Below are positions 35,367 through 47,578 of a DNA stretch of 64,000 nucleotides, piece by piece. The stretch's first letter is position 1; every line of letters begins with the position of its first letter. Below the pieces are notes generated by a model. It ran no database searches. It saw only the letters and a program-made list of their open reading frames with translations, and had not been told where the DNA came from. The stretch is from Batrachochytrium dendrobatidis JAM81. Its lineage: Eukaryota > Chytridiomycota > Chytridiomycetes > Rhizophydiales. The stretch is from the NCBI RefSeq assembly GCF_000203795.2, contig NW_006281111.1:408888-472887 (forward strand), written 5' to 3'. The position numbers and the translations under genes are program-made.

Positions 35367-36229
35367 TTAGCAATAGACAGATTTTGCCTTTAACCGCCAT
35401 TTCTGTGTATCCACCCGATCCTTGAGTTTTCTATTTTCTTGCTCAATAATCTGTAGAGCACGCTTTAAACGTTCGTTGATTGCTCTATCTTCTTGGAGCT
35501 GTCAATTTAAAATCATATAATAGATTTAAACTCGGAATAGTCAGCAATGCTTATATCGTTCGAGTGTCAATAAAACACGAGATTAAATCATGACGAATCC
35601 TGGACAGGATCAATAACTACCTACCAGCACAGTTTCTGCATTTATTTCCGATTTAATTTTATTGAGGACCTGCGACAGTAATAAAGTATAAATGAATAAC
35701 CCTAATTACTAGTATGAAATTATTTAAATCAAATATACAAGAAACATACATTCATGTCACTGGATAAAACAGGTGGTTTCCTTATGGATGGAACATGTCG
35801 AAGTCTATGTCGGGCAGACAATGCCGTTACAGATATGTCAATGCTACCTCCATCCTTGAAAGCCTCTTTGACACGCTTGTCCATCATCCTTAATAGCCCT
35901 TCGAACTCTGGAAACCGCGATGTATACATGGAAAAGTCTGTATGAGAAGCTTCTGGTGTGTCCTGCTTTGGTGTTGAAACTCGACCATCATGGAGACTAT
36001 TAGGGCAAGTATTTCCAGAACCGATATTGATTTCAGAAGTGTCCATATTGACTAGGGTTGCACAGCCATCACTTGTGGATTTGATCAAGTCTTTACAAGG
36101 ATACTCTGCATTGTTGATCTGTGCAGATGTACATTGAGAGCGTAATGTGTTTTGATTTACGAGGTTTTGGTGACCCTTGTTTCCAGAATAAATGTCAGTG
36201 ATGGAATATACAGATACACTTGATGCCAT
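35367..36229 (-). CDS. Small hypothetical protein with C-terminal coiled coil
   Basis: Three exons: 36229-35750, 35669-35625 (45 nt) and 35498-35367; 218 aa, all phases 0. The N-terminal 100 residues are polar and disordered. A helical block follows (FPEFEGLLRMMDKRVKEAF), then SALSARHRLRHVPSIR-type basic sequence (ALSARHRLRHVPSIRKPP), and the last 60 residues form a coiled coil: VLNKIKSEINAE, then DRAINERLKRALQIIEQEN and RKLKDRVDTQKWRLK. The final two exons are too short to appear as long frames; they were found from splice sites. No family recognised. It is convergent with TFIIIA. Confidence 0.65.
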
Positions 36230-37122
36230 GCTTCAACAAAAGTCCTCGACACTCGAGATTGAAAGACTGGGTTGGCTTCAAAATCAATTCTACATAGTGA
36301 TTTTAAATTAGATTGAATGCATCAATAAATGTTAGAACCAATATGATGTTGTTAATCTTAGTCCCAACCTACGAATCAACAAATACTTCAACGCGCAGGG
36401 CTTATACGTGACGGTGGAATGGTGTTAGGCCGTCACTCACGTGAAATGGAACACTTGTATTACTTGCAGTCACTGCCTCTTTAGAATATACAATGACTGA
36501 ATATTCCTTGTTTTCTACTAATTCACTGGCATTTTCAATTCAATCAACACACTCCATCATATAATGTTTACAAACTATTCATGTATCTTCTTTTTGGTAT
36601 AATCATATATTGTACAATCGCTAGATTCATGCATTACAATCCAACTATTAGGTTTGACTGTTCTGATGTTGTCCATCAAACTCGTGTATCTTGCAATCAC
36701 ATATGTTCGCGTTCTAGTTCAAGAAAACAATGTATGCTCCAGGAATGCAACAGTTGTTTCCATGCAATTACCCAGAAACCAGTCAGCTAAAGAAATTCCA
36801 AAAACAATGATCAATAATTTGGTGGAAATCATTCGATATTGGCCAGTTATCATGCATTTTGACTCTTTTATTTAGTTTCTATTTTACATGAATACGCTGC
36901 AAGCCCTCCATCTACGCTCACAACGTTGCATCCAAATCTAATGACTACATTGTTTGAACAGCTGTTGGCTGGTCTTGCAGATTGCCATCATCAAGAACTG
37001 CAAAGTTGGTCCATTGCTTTATTATTGTTGCTGTTTATTTTACATCAATCGACAAGCTGTACAGAATCAACCTAATCAATTCATTCTAAAAACAAAACCC
37101 AATAGAAATACAGACAAAGCTG
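36230..37122. other. Divergent intergenic region with a MITE
   Basis: 893 bp between divergent genes, about half of it MITE copy 9 (36429-36903). The flanks carry no recognised feature apart from presumed promoters. Confidence 0.5.
36429..36903 (+). mobile_element. MITE copy 9 (subfamily B)
   Basis: The left end is ccgtcactcacgtgaaatgg then acttgtattacttgcag; the right end is tattttacatgaatacgctg. It is almost identical over about 475 bp to copy 12 at 56582-57057. I count about four differences by eye. The core block tcgcgttctagttcaagaaa and gcaacagttgtttccatgca links it to subfamily A. The 69-codon frame inside it is conserved in both copies only because the DNA is, and it is not a gene. 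Confidence 0.8.
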
Positions 37123-38984
37123 ATGGATCGGTTGGCTGTGGTAGAGGCTGAAAATGACTTGTTAAGAAATAAACTCAACGATGCATTGGCCATGATTGAG
37201 TCGGAAAGAAACAGTCATCAGCAAGCTATTTTGGCATCTGGACACAGTCCGAGACAATGTCCGAATCAAATAGACCACCAATCGCCTGCAAACAATGCAC
37301 AACATGGGTACTGGATACATGTCTAATCAGAATATAAAGTCATTTCTAATAGTTTATCTTGGGATCATGGCAATGAATACTGATCAACTTTTTTGTCTGA
37401 CTGGTATATGTTGATGAAATTCGATAAACTAAAATATGTTAATTTGGAACCTCTACGGCCTTTAGAATCGTACACAACGAGAACCCACTATCAGTATCAG
37501 CAAATGAATCGTGCACTTCCAAAGATGATCTAATAGCACACCTTACTGCTGAAAACACAAGGTAAGCAATCTAAATTTCAAAAATATGATTATAATCCAT
37601 CTTGTCTACTAGTTTAAAGATAACCAGGAGTGCTCATTCTCTAAACCCAGAATATTTCGACAGATGCTTCAAAACCGGAAAAGTTTCAATGAGCAGCTGG
37701 CTCTGGTTTCTCAAGAGCGTGTTGGGACCTTCAAACAGCCGATTATAAATGATGAAAAGGACGCTATTGCAGTGTATTCTGAACATGACAATCCGCAATA
37801 TACAGATGACACCGTTGCTGAGCCTATAAAAATTGCAATCTCTCAAAACGCCATTAATATAAACGATGCAGGTTCACAATTTATTGGTACGAGGCTATTG
37901 AAGGCAATGCTTAAATGATAGTTTTTCTCGAGTTGCTTATTTAGCTATTTATAGATCATCTGGTTTCATTTGACTTGACTCCAAAAAAGCGTTTGCATTC
38001 AGATACCGAACTGGCTATTGTAGATTCATCGGACTTGACGCCTAACTCGCCAAAGTCATGCAGTATTCAGCAGCCCAACGAATTTGATCATACTTCTCCG
38101 CCCAGTAGTATTATTGTAGATGAATGTTACTCGTCCAACATTCTTCAAAACTTTGAAGCAAGTAACATGCTTGAATTTTTTGAAACGCCATCCAAAAAAG
38201 ATGCACGGTTTAGCTGTATAGCTCAGCAACAACTGTTTTCTTCGCCAGGATCTCCAATCGTTCTATTTCACAAGTTCAATGAATCAAATCATTCCTTTCA
38301 AAATGAAAACATGACCGAGTCACGACAACACCACAAGCAGCAACATTCGGTATTAGAAGATTCTCATGGCAGTATCAAAAACGAATCGGATGAAAACAAG
38401 GACCAAATGATTGCTAAACCCAAAGCAGATTCAAAGTCCAAAATGTGTACTCCTGTAACAGTTTTGGGTTCTCGATCCATAAACATTTGCCATGAAAACA
38501 ATAGTGCTTTATCGAAACCTTCGTTTGCATATGAGGAAGTGGTGCGAGATAAAGAGCGTCGCAAACAAATGCATGGCGAGGCGTGTCCATGCTGCGAAGG
38601 TGTAAGTAAACTCCAGGCTTGGTCTGTAGATATAATATCACACCTTCCGCACCCAAACCATTTGTCATTGTAATTAATTAAAGTCTTGTATATACTATTT
38701 AGTATTATCGGCTAACAGCTGATTTGCATGCGCCAGCAGAACTCGGGGCCAAGAATACTCCACAACAACCAGTTTGCGATCGAATTCAAAATTCGTCTCG
38801 ACACAGGTTTTGGAGTGCACGACCCAAAACACCTCCAGGATTTTGGCGAGTGGATTTTCCCAGCACACAAGAAAATCGAAAAGATAATGTAGGCTTTGAT
38901 TATCAGGGACAGGAATCACGATTGCCTAACAAGGATAAAGTTTCACGAAGAAAAACAATTGATGGTAGCAAAACCGTCCTTTAA
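37123..38984 (+). CDS. SAE2: DNA end-resection factor CtIP/Sae2/Ctp1
   Basis: Five exons: 37123-37307, 37466-37561, 37651-37886, 37955-38601 and 38703-38984; 481 aa, phases consistent throughout. The N-terminus starts with a short coiled coil (MDRLAVVEAENDLLRNKLND) that would support oligomerisation. The middle is disordered with S/T-P sites suited to CDK control (DLTPNSP, FETPSKK). The C-terminal domain is diagnostic: YEEVVRDKERRKQMHGEACP with CPCC at 383-386, C413, then SSRHRFW (R421-H422-R423) and PKTPPGFWRVDFPST, matching the CxxC and RHR motifs that bind DNA and stimulate Mre11-Rad50. The protein starts DNA double-strand break resection. The splice between exons 4 and 5 falls inside the CxxC region, so the domain is visible only after joining. 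Confidence 0.9.
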
Positions 38985-39816
38985 TTTGAAGCCGTATTCA
39001 TTTAAAATGCACCATATTTATGTTAGTGATTTTCTTTTTGGAATAATCTGTGGTTGAATATTTGTAATCCTACTACAAATCGACCGCTTTAATAAACATC
39101 CATCATGTAGCACAAACTATAGTTTTGAACTGACATTGTCCTCATTTGGTAGCCATACATTGTACGATCACTCAACTCATCCATTACAATCCATCTATTT
39201 AATTCAACTGTTTTCAATCCAACTCTGTACACACTCATGTATGCTAATCTCTGATACGCTCGCGTTCTAGTTCAACAGAACAATGATTGCATGTCTTGGG
39301 AATGCAACAATTGTTTTGATGCCAATCACACAATGTTTGATTTGGATCAAAAAAGAGTTGAAGATGGAACAAGTGAGATGCACTGAAACAGATGTGAACA
39401 TGGATTCAGTTTTTATGTAAACATGACAAAAGAATAGTCGACAGTTTAAAGAACAGTATTCAGTAAATTGAATCATTTGATGAGATTAACTGTTTATGTA
39501 TTTTAGTTTCATTTGCATGAGTATGGCTGTAAATGATGTGCGGGACTCCCTGACCCTTTCATATATGGGTTTATAGTGAACCCGTCCTGCATTGAATAGA
39601 ATAGGATGGTTTCAGGGTTGTGATGTTAGATATTGTAATACACTGTCAATCGCTTATTCCATTTACACTTTGCAAGTTAGCAAGGACATCTACTCTCGAG
39701 TTATAGTTATCCTGTAGAGCGGACTTGTTTATTAGTCTAACCATTTTATTAGTAAAATTGGCAGCTCGAAATTGGCTCGACTAATTGATTACAGCCAACA
39801 TAAACAAGCGCCCATC
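38985..39816. other. Intergenic region with a MITE
   Basis: 832 bp; MITE copy 10 occupies 38988-39532. The remaining 284 bp upstream of the next gene contain a small inverted repeat (gggtttatagtgaaccc at about 39567) and no recognised gene. Confidence 0.5.
38988..39532 (+). mobile_element. MITE copy 10 (subfamily A)
   Basis: It starts agccgtattcatttaaaatg, only a few bases after the CtIP/Sae2 stop codon, and ends catttgcatgagtatggctg followed by ta. It is nearly identical to copy 3 over about 430 bp (for example ggaataatctgtggttgaat and aacatccatcatgtag). The 3'UTR of the upstream gene is therefore MITE-derived. Confidence 0.8.
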
Positions 39817-42800
39817 ATGTCAGTCACTACAGACAAAACAGCCGACGCCAGTAATGTTCAAGCAGATGTGTCCATGATGACAATAGAATCTATTGAAAAG
39901 TCGCCTTTATCTTCTCCCAAAGATGAGCCCAGTGCTGATTTGCCTGTTAATTCAGTTACAGACAAGGCATTCTACCATTTACCAGCATTTTATTCTCCAA
40001 TCTCTATAGCCAAAGCAGCTTCATTAGCTTTCCTGCAAGAGCTGCCGACTCCTCCAAATTCAAATACAGCAGCCCACAATGGATTGTATGAAAACCTGCC
40101 CTATAATGATGCCGCTACTGATTTGAGCAACAGGCTCACTAGTGCACTGTGGCAGCAGGTGTTTTTGTATCTAGTTGATAGTCCTGAAACTATAAAAACT
40201 CTATCGAGCTGTTCCCAGGCTTTCCATCACATCTGCATGGAACCTGTAATCAGAGGTCATATTTTACTTTCAACGTGAGTCTTGATTTTGTAGTCGTTAT
40301 TGTCGATATGCTTCATTCACGATCTGAAAATCATATTGAACGCCAATTGCTCTGATGTGTTGATTATAATAGTTATGGGGCGGAATCCGTTTTTCATCGT
40401 ATTTACACAATGAATCCCAACATCTTGTCGTTTGAGCTTGCCGAGACGCTTTCCCAGTATGGTGCACTTTTACCCAAATTCTTTATTGAACAAGCGTATC
40501 GCAATAGTATTGATGGAACCATTCCACTTCCTGCCGGTACATCAGAGTTTTTTGTCGCCCATGGGTATAGGCGTTATGGCGATAGGCTTTTGATTAGTGG
40601 CATTGATCCAATGGGTATGTTGATTGCTTTTACTGATTCAAACATTTGTTCGAGTATATCCAACACAGTATCCCGTTGCTATTTTGACTCATTTTGAAGC
40701 TATTTCGTGACTGTTTTTATTTAGATATAGATCAAAAGATGGAATGGATGGATGACTCTGACGAATTTATTCTAGAGTGTGGTCGTGAGCCAATCGACAT
40801 GAATCGCATCAAGATTATTGTTCAGGAGCATCTTTATGTTCCTGCTCTCAATATCAACATCTTTCGCAACAAAAGTGATACAGATGTTCTTTGGGAGAGT
40901 TTGTGCCGACTTGCAATTGCAGATGCAAATATGACCTACTATATTGCATCTCGCTGTGGAACTTCTTTTGAGATAGCCAACGATGCAATCATGATGCGTG
41001 TATTGAGAGATACCAAATGGGAAAAACACCAACTGGACCGTCTTTTGGACATTGGGTTTACTCTTTCATTTTCTGCAGTTGTTCCGCTACTGATTGACGC
41101 CAAAGTCATGACTGAAAGGTTTGGCCCTATTCGTAGTTTTCTGACTGAAGTGTTTCCAAAAGATCACATTCTTGCTTTTGTAGAGGATGCATTTTATGAA
41201 CTATTTCGTAGTAACCATCGTAATGCAGTGCGTATTGCTGATTTTCTCATCTCCGAGTTTAATATTCCCGAGCATAATGTGGCCCGTGCATTTCTAGCAC
41301 ATCCATACGATGTTCGTGAGATGCGCATCAAACGACGATATATTCTTCCAATGTCTACTACGTTTGGTGTCAACTTTGGTGGTATGAGTGATGCTATTTG
41401 GCCCGTTTTGGTTACCCGCTATGGGCTGAATCATACTTTTGTTGAGGCGTGCATTACGGATTTGCTTGTTGGTGGTACAGTGAATGTCTTTACTTCTGGC
41501 GAAGATGATTCAATTGTCGTATCTAAACCCAATCTAAAACCGGCATCTGCTCTGTCAGAAAATTCCAACAGAAATAGTATTGGCCCTTTACGCCAGCGTC
41601 CAAATGCTACTACTGATTCAGGTCGCATGCTGTTTCAATGGATGCTGCGCCAAAGACCTCCTGATTTAAATGAAGAAGCCGAGATGGCTACTCGAGACTC
41701 GCTGAATGCTGTATTCGATTTGGGTATTCCCATTCGTCCTACTTCCACATTTCCTGTCGTTGCACACATGATATTCACTTGTCGAAAAGTCGCACCCCGT
41801 TTCCTTCAATACATGGCACATGTTGAGCAGGGACTTTTAAAGCTGTCTGCGTTGCGGTCTAGTCATGATGTGTTTGTCATTCCTGATTGGCTTCAGATTT
41901 TTCACAATGTTGTCCTTGATGACGCTGAGTGGATCAATGCTCTGCCTACAGACAGTGTTGCGTCAATGATGGCTGCAGCTGAAATAAACTCAGAGCCTGA
42001 CTTGGTGGTCAACAACAGCCACGATGCTAATGAGCCAGAGTCTCCAATTTCAACGGTATCTGGTGTAGCCAGCTCTGCAGCTCATTTTTCAGCGACTGGC
42101 TCTATGTTATCGTACAATCAAGCTCAACAACAGCCAGTCATTTCTCGATCAAAATCGTTCTTTTCTTCAATGGGACTGCTTCAATCCTTGAATGAGACGG
42201 TAAGAATGATGGACCCACGCGAAGCCCAATGGAAGGATATTAGAAGATTTTACATGGCATTATATGAGCTCTCTGGTGTTTTGAAAGAAGACTTGCGTAT
42301 CCAAGCCATGCAAAAGCGATCTACTTTTGTCGCTGACAGAAGTACGTTTGATTTGGAAAACTCGACTCCGTTGGACACTGCATTCTTTCAGAAGGAGCAG
42401 AACGTGAATGATGGTAGTATAGCTGATGGGCTCTCCAAAAAACCATTTTCAATCGAAACAGAACATGCCTGTTTGGATGAGCAAACACCCGCTGCCATTC
42501 AACAGATAAATACCATACCTGTAGATATGACTGTTGAATCCACCACCAACAATCATTCTGCCAGTACGTTTAAAGAAACAATCTCTGTTTTGGAAACAAA
42601 AGATGCTGTTCAAGGTGATGCGGTTGATCGAGATGAGGCTGAAACAGAATCTGCATTGAAGCTTGACGTCGAGAATACCAACACAGCACTGTCAAAATCT
42701 ACTTCTGATGTCACGCTAAATATTGAAGATATTCCAGCAACACCGTTACTTTCTCCAGCCATTTTACCAGACAGTGCAACTCTACTTGCCTTTAAAGATC

Positions 42801-43216
42801 GTACAAATGACAAGTCCGAATTGACAATAAACACTCGAACTCAACTGCCGTTACTTTCTACTGAATCGCATGTTGCCAACTACGATACGCCTCAAAGACG
42901 CGAGCTTTTACAAACATATGGAGGAATGGGTCCCTTTCAGCAATGGTTCAACGAGGTCGAGGCTGAGAAAGCTGTATCTGTCATGGCACTAGACGACCGG
43001 ATTAGGTCAGGAGCTGCTAATATTCCTGCATCGCATATATCACTCATATCGCCCACATCGAGTCATACGGATACCAAGACACTAGGAAATACAGTGTATA
43101 ATGGGAGTGATACTACTCCACCTCAGGCCAATACATCGCCACGTAGTATGACGGTGACGGCTATGAATGCAGTTTCATCGACCACACTGTGGGTCAGGAA
43201 TTGGTTTTCGCATTAA
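39817..43216 (+). CDS. Large F-box-like hypothetical protein
   Basis: Three exons: 39817-40274, 40373-40614 and 40725-43216; 1,063 aa from the ATG MSVTTDKTAD. An F-box-like motif lies at about residues 108-150 (LTSALWQQVFLYLVDSPETI, then LSSCSQAFHHICMEPVI). A long helical region follows to about residue 600, with repeated [LF]-x-x-x-[FY]-x-x-R style helices (FFIEQAYRNSIDG, LLDIGFTLSFSAVVPLLIDA, FYELFRSNHRNAVRIADFLI) that may be a helical-repeat solenoid. The last 400 residues are Ser/Thr-rich and disordered. I do not recognise a named family. A role as ubiquitin ligase adaptor is inferred only from the F-box-like motif. An additional 5' exon cannot be excluded because the frame continues upstream of the ATG. 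Confidence 0.75.
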
Positions 43217-43502
43217 CTTGACTGCTGAGTTTGTTTTTTAGCTTGAAGAGCATACAATGATATAGCATACATTACAAACAATTTGATATAATCAACACAT
43301 ATGGGAATCAAGGGATTGAGTTTATTTTCAGATTCACACGAGATATGAGTTGGATATTGGAATGAAATGAGTTAAGCTGGTAATATTCCAGTGGATATGA
43401 ATGTATGATTAGAGTTTCAAATGAATAGTTTCCGATTTGAAACGGTTGCTCGATCGATAAATTGTTATTGGAAATCAAAACCAATCTTTACCAGACAACC
43501 AC

Positions 43503-46500
43503 ATGCCGAGCAGCCCATGCCATCCTCCCATAAGTGAAGGCAACACTACAGTGGGCTCTTCCAATGTCATTGCTTCTTCTGCAGCAAGAACCAACAGCGT
43601 CAATGCCAACTCTACCACGGATGGATTGTTGGCTGCTTTACAACCGGACCTTCGTGCAGTGTGTTCACCATTACCCACAAGCGAGGCTGGCGATGACTTT
43701 GGTGCTGGCACTGCTTGGTAAATCTGATGCATTCATCAAGCTGGTTATGCTCTTTGCAGTTATTACCAGTGACATATGCCATGCACTGCATTTCTTGAAT
43801 ACTGAGTGCTGACTATTCATTCTATTGGCACGATTGATCCTGAATCCTATGGGATTCAATCTGATGTACACACTGGATTGCCATGTAATTTTACAATCGA
43901 AAAACACTATTGACTGGATTGTGTGTTCAGTCGTATATGTCTGGATGTTATTCGTGAAGCATACATGACATCTTGCGGACATAGTTTCTGGTAATTCTTC
44001 AGTCTAGGGTGTTTTGGTAACAACTTGGATAGTCCGTCATTAACTATATCTTATTTCAACCACATAATGCTCGTTTGGCACTGCAAACATGAATAGTTTT
44101 GTATGCATTCAACAGCATCTTTCTATCAAGCCTCAATGTCCTATCTGCTCTGCAGCAGTAGATAGCTCCCAAGTATATCCAAACTTTACTCGTAGGTCTT
44201 TATATCTTATTTTTTACATTCTAGTCAAGTGTATTTGTAAACCAGTTCAAACCTGCACTTTGAATGGTTGGCTGACAATCACAACTGCCACGTTTAGTCA
44301 ATCGTATTATCTCAGACTCGCAGCATAGGCGAGGTATCTCCTCGTCCACAGGGTCCAGATCACCAAAACTAAATACATATGGTAAATACCATTTTCCTGA
44401 TTACCCAGTCATTTGGACCAGAGTCTTTCCTGCTATACTCGTATGGCATCCTGGTTATTCTACACTAACTCTTATTTTACAACGTATAGAAATTGATGTC
44501 ATGGTCTCAAACCTTCTTGAGCAAAAAAGAAAACTCGAGGTAATGGATCGGCTATCTGGTCTTGAATTACTTGGCGATTTTTTGCGTAAAACGATTGAGG
44601 AAAAGCAAAACGTAAGTTGATGGTGTAGAAATCAAGGATGTGTTTGTAAAGTTGATCACACCAGTCTTTAACAGAATGACTCGGTGTCATCATATACTGT
44701 TTGCCGTTTTTTACCATCACATTTAAACATTAGACTTTGGCAGAACTCACGACACAACTTCGACAGTTGAATGAAGATATGCAGATTGTGAGCAGGCTGG
44801 TGGCACCGGAAAAAGAAGAAGGCGATGCAGAGTTGTTGGATCTTGAGTTGCCCGTATCCCGACAACGAAATCAGCAGGGTGTACGTGTCAAAAAAGCAGA
44901 CATAAGAAGTCCAAAAGGTGGAAACAATGCGCAGGTTCCTGATGGTCCATGCAACTTGCATCACACCAATCCGGTACAACAATCTCGAGGTGAATCTAAT
45001 TTGGGAGTAGATAACATAGATACTCCCAGTCTGCATTTAATAGGAACTACAGCGGCCGATAATAGGACAGAATTAGGTAGTGCAGCTATGAGCATGCTGG
45101 TTTTAAATCATTCCAGGGAACAAAACCAACCAAATTTGCCGCTATTAACGGAGACTATACAGTCTGATAATAATGGATACACCGAGGCCGAATCAAATTT
45201 AAACGCCTCACATGTAAATATATTGACTGAACCTCGTATATCAATCAGAGAAGAGGCTCTAGATTCTGTAGCTGGATCTTCTCATGCTCAGGATAGAATA
45301 ATACAAGCACAATGGAACAGGAAACGAAACCATTCAGTAAGAACATGTTTCCTTTGATACATTTAAAATTAATGTGTGGCTAATTCAAGTGAATTGTTTT
45401 TACTTTGCAGCATATTGACAGTCCACCACCTTGCAATTCTACTCCATCAAGAAACTCTGAAACTCCACCTCCAACTATATCTACAGAGGTTTCAAAATTG
45501 AATCTTTTAAGATTATCAAACAGCGAAATGTTTGCGCAGCGTATTCCACGGTTGAAGGTACATATGGAAGATCTGCAGGCTGTTTATTTTGATTGGCGAC
45601 TTGACGGTAAGTGATATTGTCTTGCTACAAAAATACCTTTAAACTTTGCATTTGCTGCGAACTATACTATCAGCGAGCTGTGTTGATTCTCGTTCATGAA
45701 TGCAGTGTGTATAGTCGTGTACTAATACATGCCACAACACTGCATTTTTCAGCACGACCATCCACAGCAGGCCATGATCTACCACCAGACCTTGCTAGGT
45801 TCTCATCATCACTAGCCAAATTTTCAAAATATACTCGATTTAAAACTTTGGCAACAGCTCGATATGGCGAAATTGTAGTGACAAGCCAGCTGTCAATTGT
45901 GTCTTCGATTGACTTTGACAAGGACGATGAGTTTTTTGCTGCTGCTGGTGTAAGCAAGAAAATTAAAATTTTCGAGTACGCATCAGTTGTGATTGATCCT
46001 AGACAGCTGGCAGGATATACAGGCGGGTTTATTAATCGGTCATCGCGACATGGGAGAACATTGAAACGACCGCGCAGCGATCGACAAAGACTAGATATGG
46101 ATGCATTGACAAATGTAGGCAGTGGCGGAGAAACTTCTTACAATGAAGGGCATGGTAATGCAGCATTGGATCAAGTTGCAGCAGACGAACAACCCAATAA
46201 TGGAATGGATGATTCAAATTGCTCTGCACGGCCTGAAAACATTCCTAGATATCCTGTTCGTGAAATGTCTAGTCGATCCAAGATCAGCTGCTTGTCCTAT
46301 AATGCTTACATCAAACCATATCTTTTGTCCTCGGACTATGAAGGTGTTGTAACACTATGGGATGCTTCGATGGGTGTTGCCTTGTTAGCACTAGACGAAC
46401 ATGAGAAGCGAACGTGGTCGGTAGATTTCAGCACAACCGACCCCATGCGTATTGCAAGTGGAAGCGACGATACCCGAGTGAAACTCTGGCAGGCCAATCA

Positions 46501-47182
46501 AAAGCGGTCAGTACTTACGATTGAGTCTAAAGCAAACATATGCTCTGTCAAATTCCATCCTAGTTTCAGTCATCACCTTGCCTTTGGATCTGCTGATCAT
46601 CATGTACACTACTACGATCTGCGTAATTCAAGCACTCCGTTGCACGTATTCAAGGGGCATCGCAAAGCCGTTTCCTATGTCAAATTTATGAATGATAATG
46701 AGATGGTGTCTGCGTCTACTGATTGCAGCTTGCGATTGTGGTCACTAAAGGAATCTATGGCGGGTAGTTCCACAGACATCAGGGGTCGATCTCAATCAGT
46801 GTTTGCACGATCATATAGCGGTCATACAAACGAGAAAAACTTTGTTGGACTGTCCGTCAACTGTGATGGCGAGTTTATTGCATGTGGGAGTGAGACTAAC
46901 GAAGTGTATACCTACTTTTCAAAACTTTCAAAGCCCGTTTTGACACACCACTTTGGCTCCATGATTGATTCTGTTACGGTAAGCTGCTTTTGTATGATTT
47001 GAAAATATCTTGATTTGCTATATCTCACCATCTGTACTTGAATCACTTGTTTATAGGGAGCACCTAATCCACACGCAGACCCTTCATTGTTTGTCAGCTC
47101 CATGTGTTGGAAGCGCAAGACGCCAAATATTCTGGTTGCCGCCAACTCTCAAGGACGAGTCAAGGTGTTGGAAACCATTTAA
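43503..47182 (+). CDS. COP1: COP1-type E3 ubiquitin ligase (RING, coiled coil, WD40)
   Basis: Nine exons: 43503-43717, 43931-43990, 44097-44191, 44298-44381, 44490-44611, 44734-45336, 45411-45606, 45753-46978 and 47057-47182; 908 aa. Exons 1-3 join to a RING finger from residue 72: CRICLDVIREAYMTSCGHSF, then CFVCIQQHL, PQCPICSAAV and the COP1-typical VYPNFTLNRII. A coiled coil follows (VSNLLEQKRKLEVMDRL to LAELTTQLRQLNEDMQ), then KYTRFKTLATARYGEIVV and SIVSSIDFDKDDEFFAAAGV. The C-terminal WD40 propeller includes KISCLSYNAYIKPYLLSSDY, GVVTLWDASMGVAL and HEKRTWSVDF, and ends ILVAANSQGRVKVLE. COP1 works with DET1-DDB1-Cul4 in plants and animals to ubiquitinate transcription factors. Yeasts lack it. 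The protein is about 180 residues longer than human COP1 because of Ser/Asn-rich linkers. Confidence 0.93.
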
Positions 47183-47191
47183 AAATCAATT

Positions 47192-47475
47192 ATAGCTACA
47201 TTCACGTAGAATGGAACGCTTTTTTGTATTTATCTTGCAGTGATTGTCTATTTTTTCCGAAATAAACAATAGTTACATATTTGTTGCGTTTTTATTAAAA
47301 ATTGGCATTATCAATTTCTGTTTCCATACTGGGCACTCCACGTTTGTTTTGTAAAGAGTTTAAGATTAAACAAGTGTCAAGATGTGAGATTTACTGGAAC
47401 TGTGATGTGAATGCTACTTTAAGCATCCACTCGATTTTTATTTAGTGTTCCATTTTATGTGAATACGGCTGTAAA
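47192..47475 (+). mobile_element. MITE copy 11, short (CAGCCGTATTCACG family)
   Basis: The left end is tagctacattcacgtagaat then ggaacgc, tttgtatttatcttgcag; the right end is gtgttccattttatgtgaat then acggctg|ta. At about 285 bp this is an internally deleted copy. It starts 10 bp after the COP1 stop codon and fills most of the 396-bp gap to the convergent Ca2+-ATPase gene. Confidence 0.75.
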
Positions 47476-47578
47476 TAAAAGGTGGTATAGGTTATAGACA
47501 TTTAGAAGCGTGTATATTCATCATTGATCAAACAAGATGGCAATCAAGGTTGATTATGCTTTTGCTTTTTGCTCAAAG

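Noticed and set aside
36581..36790. 69-codon frame conserved at 56735-56944
   Set aside because: Both copies lie inside near-identical MITEs; the conservation is explained by the element and there is no protein-like pattern of substitutions.
43475..43732. Antisense frame over COP1 exon 1
   Set aside because: It is a shadow of the RING-coding exon, whose phase and splice junctions are well supported.
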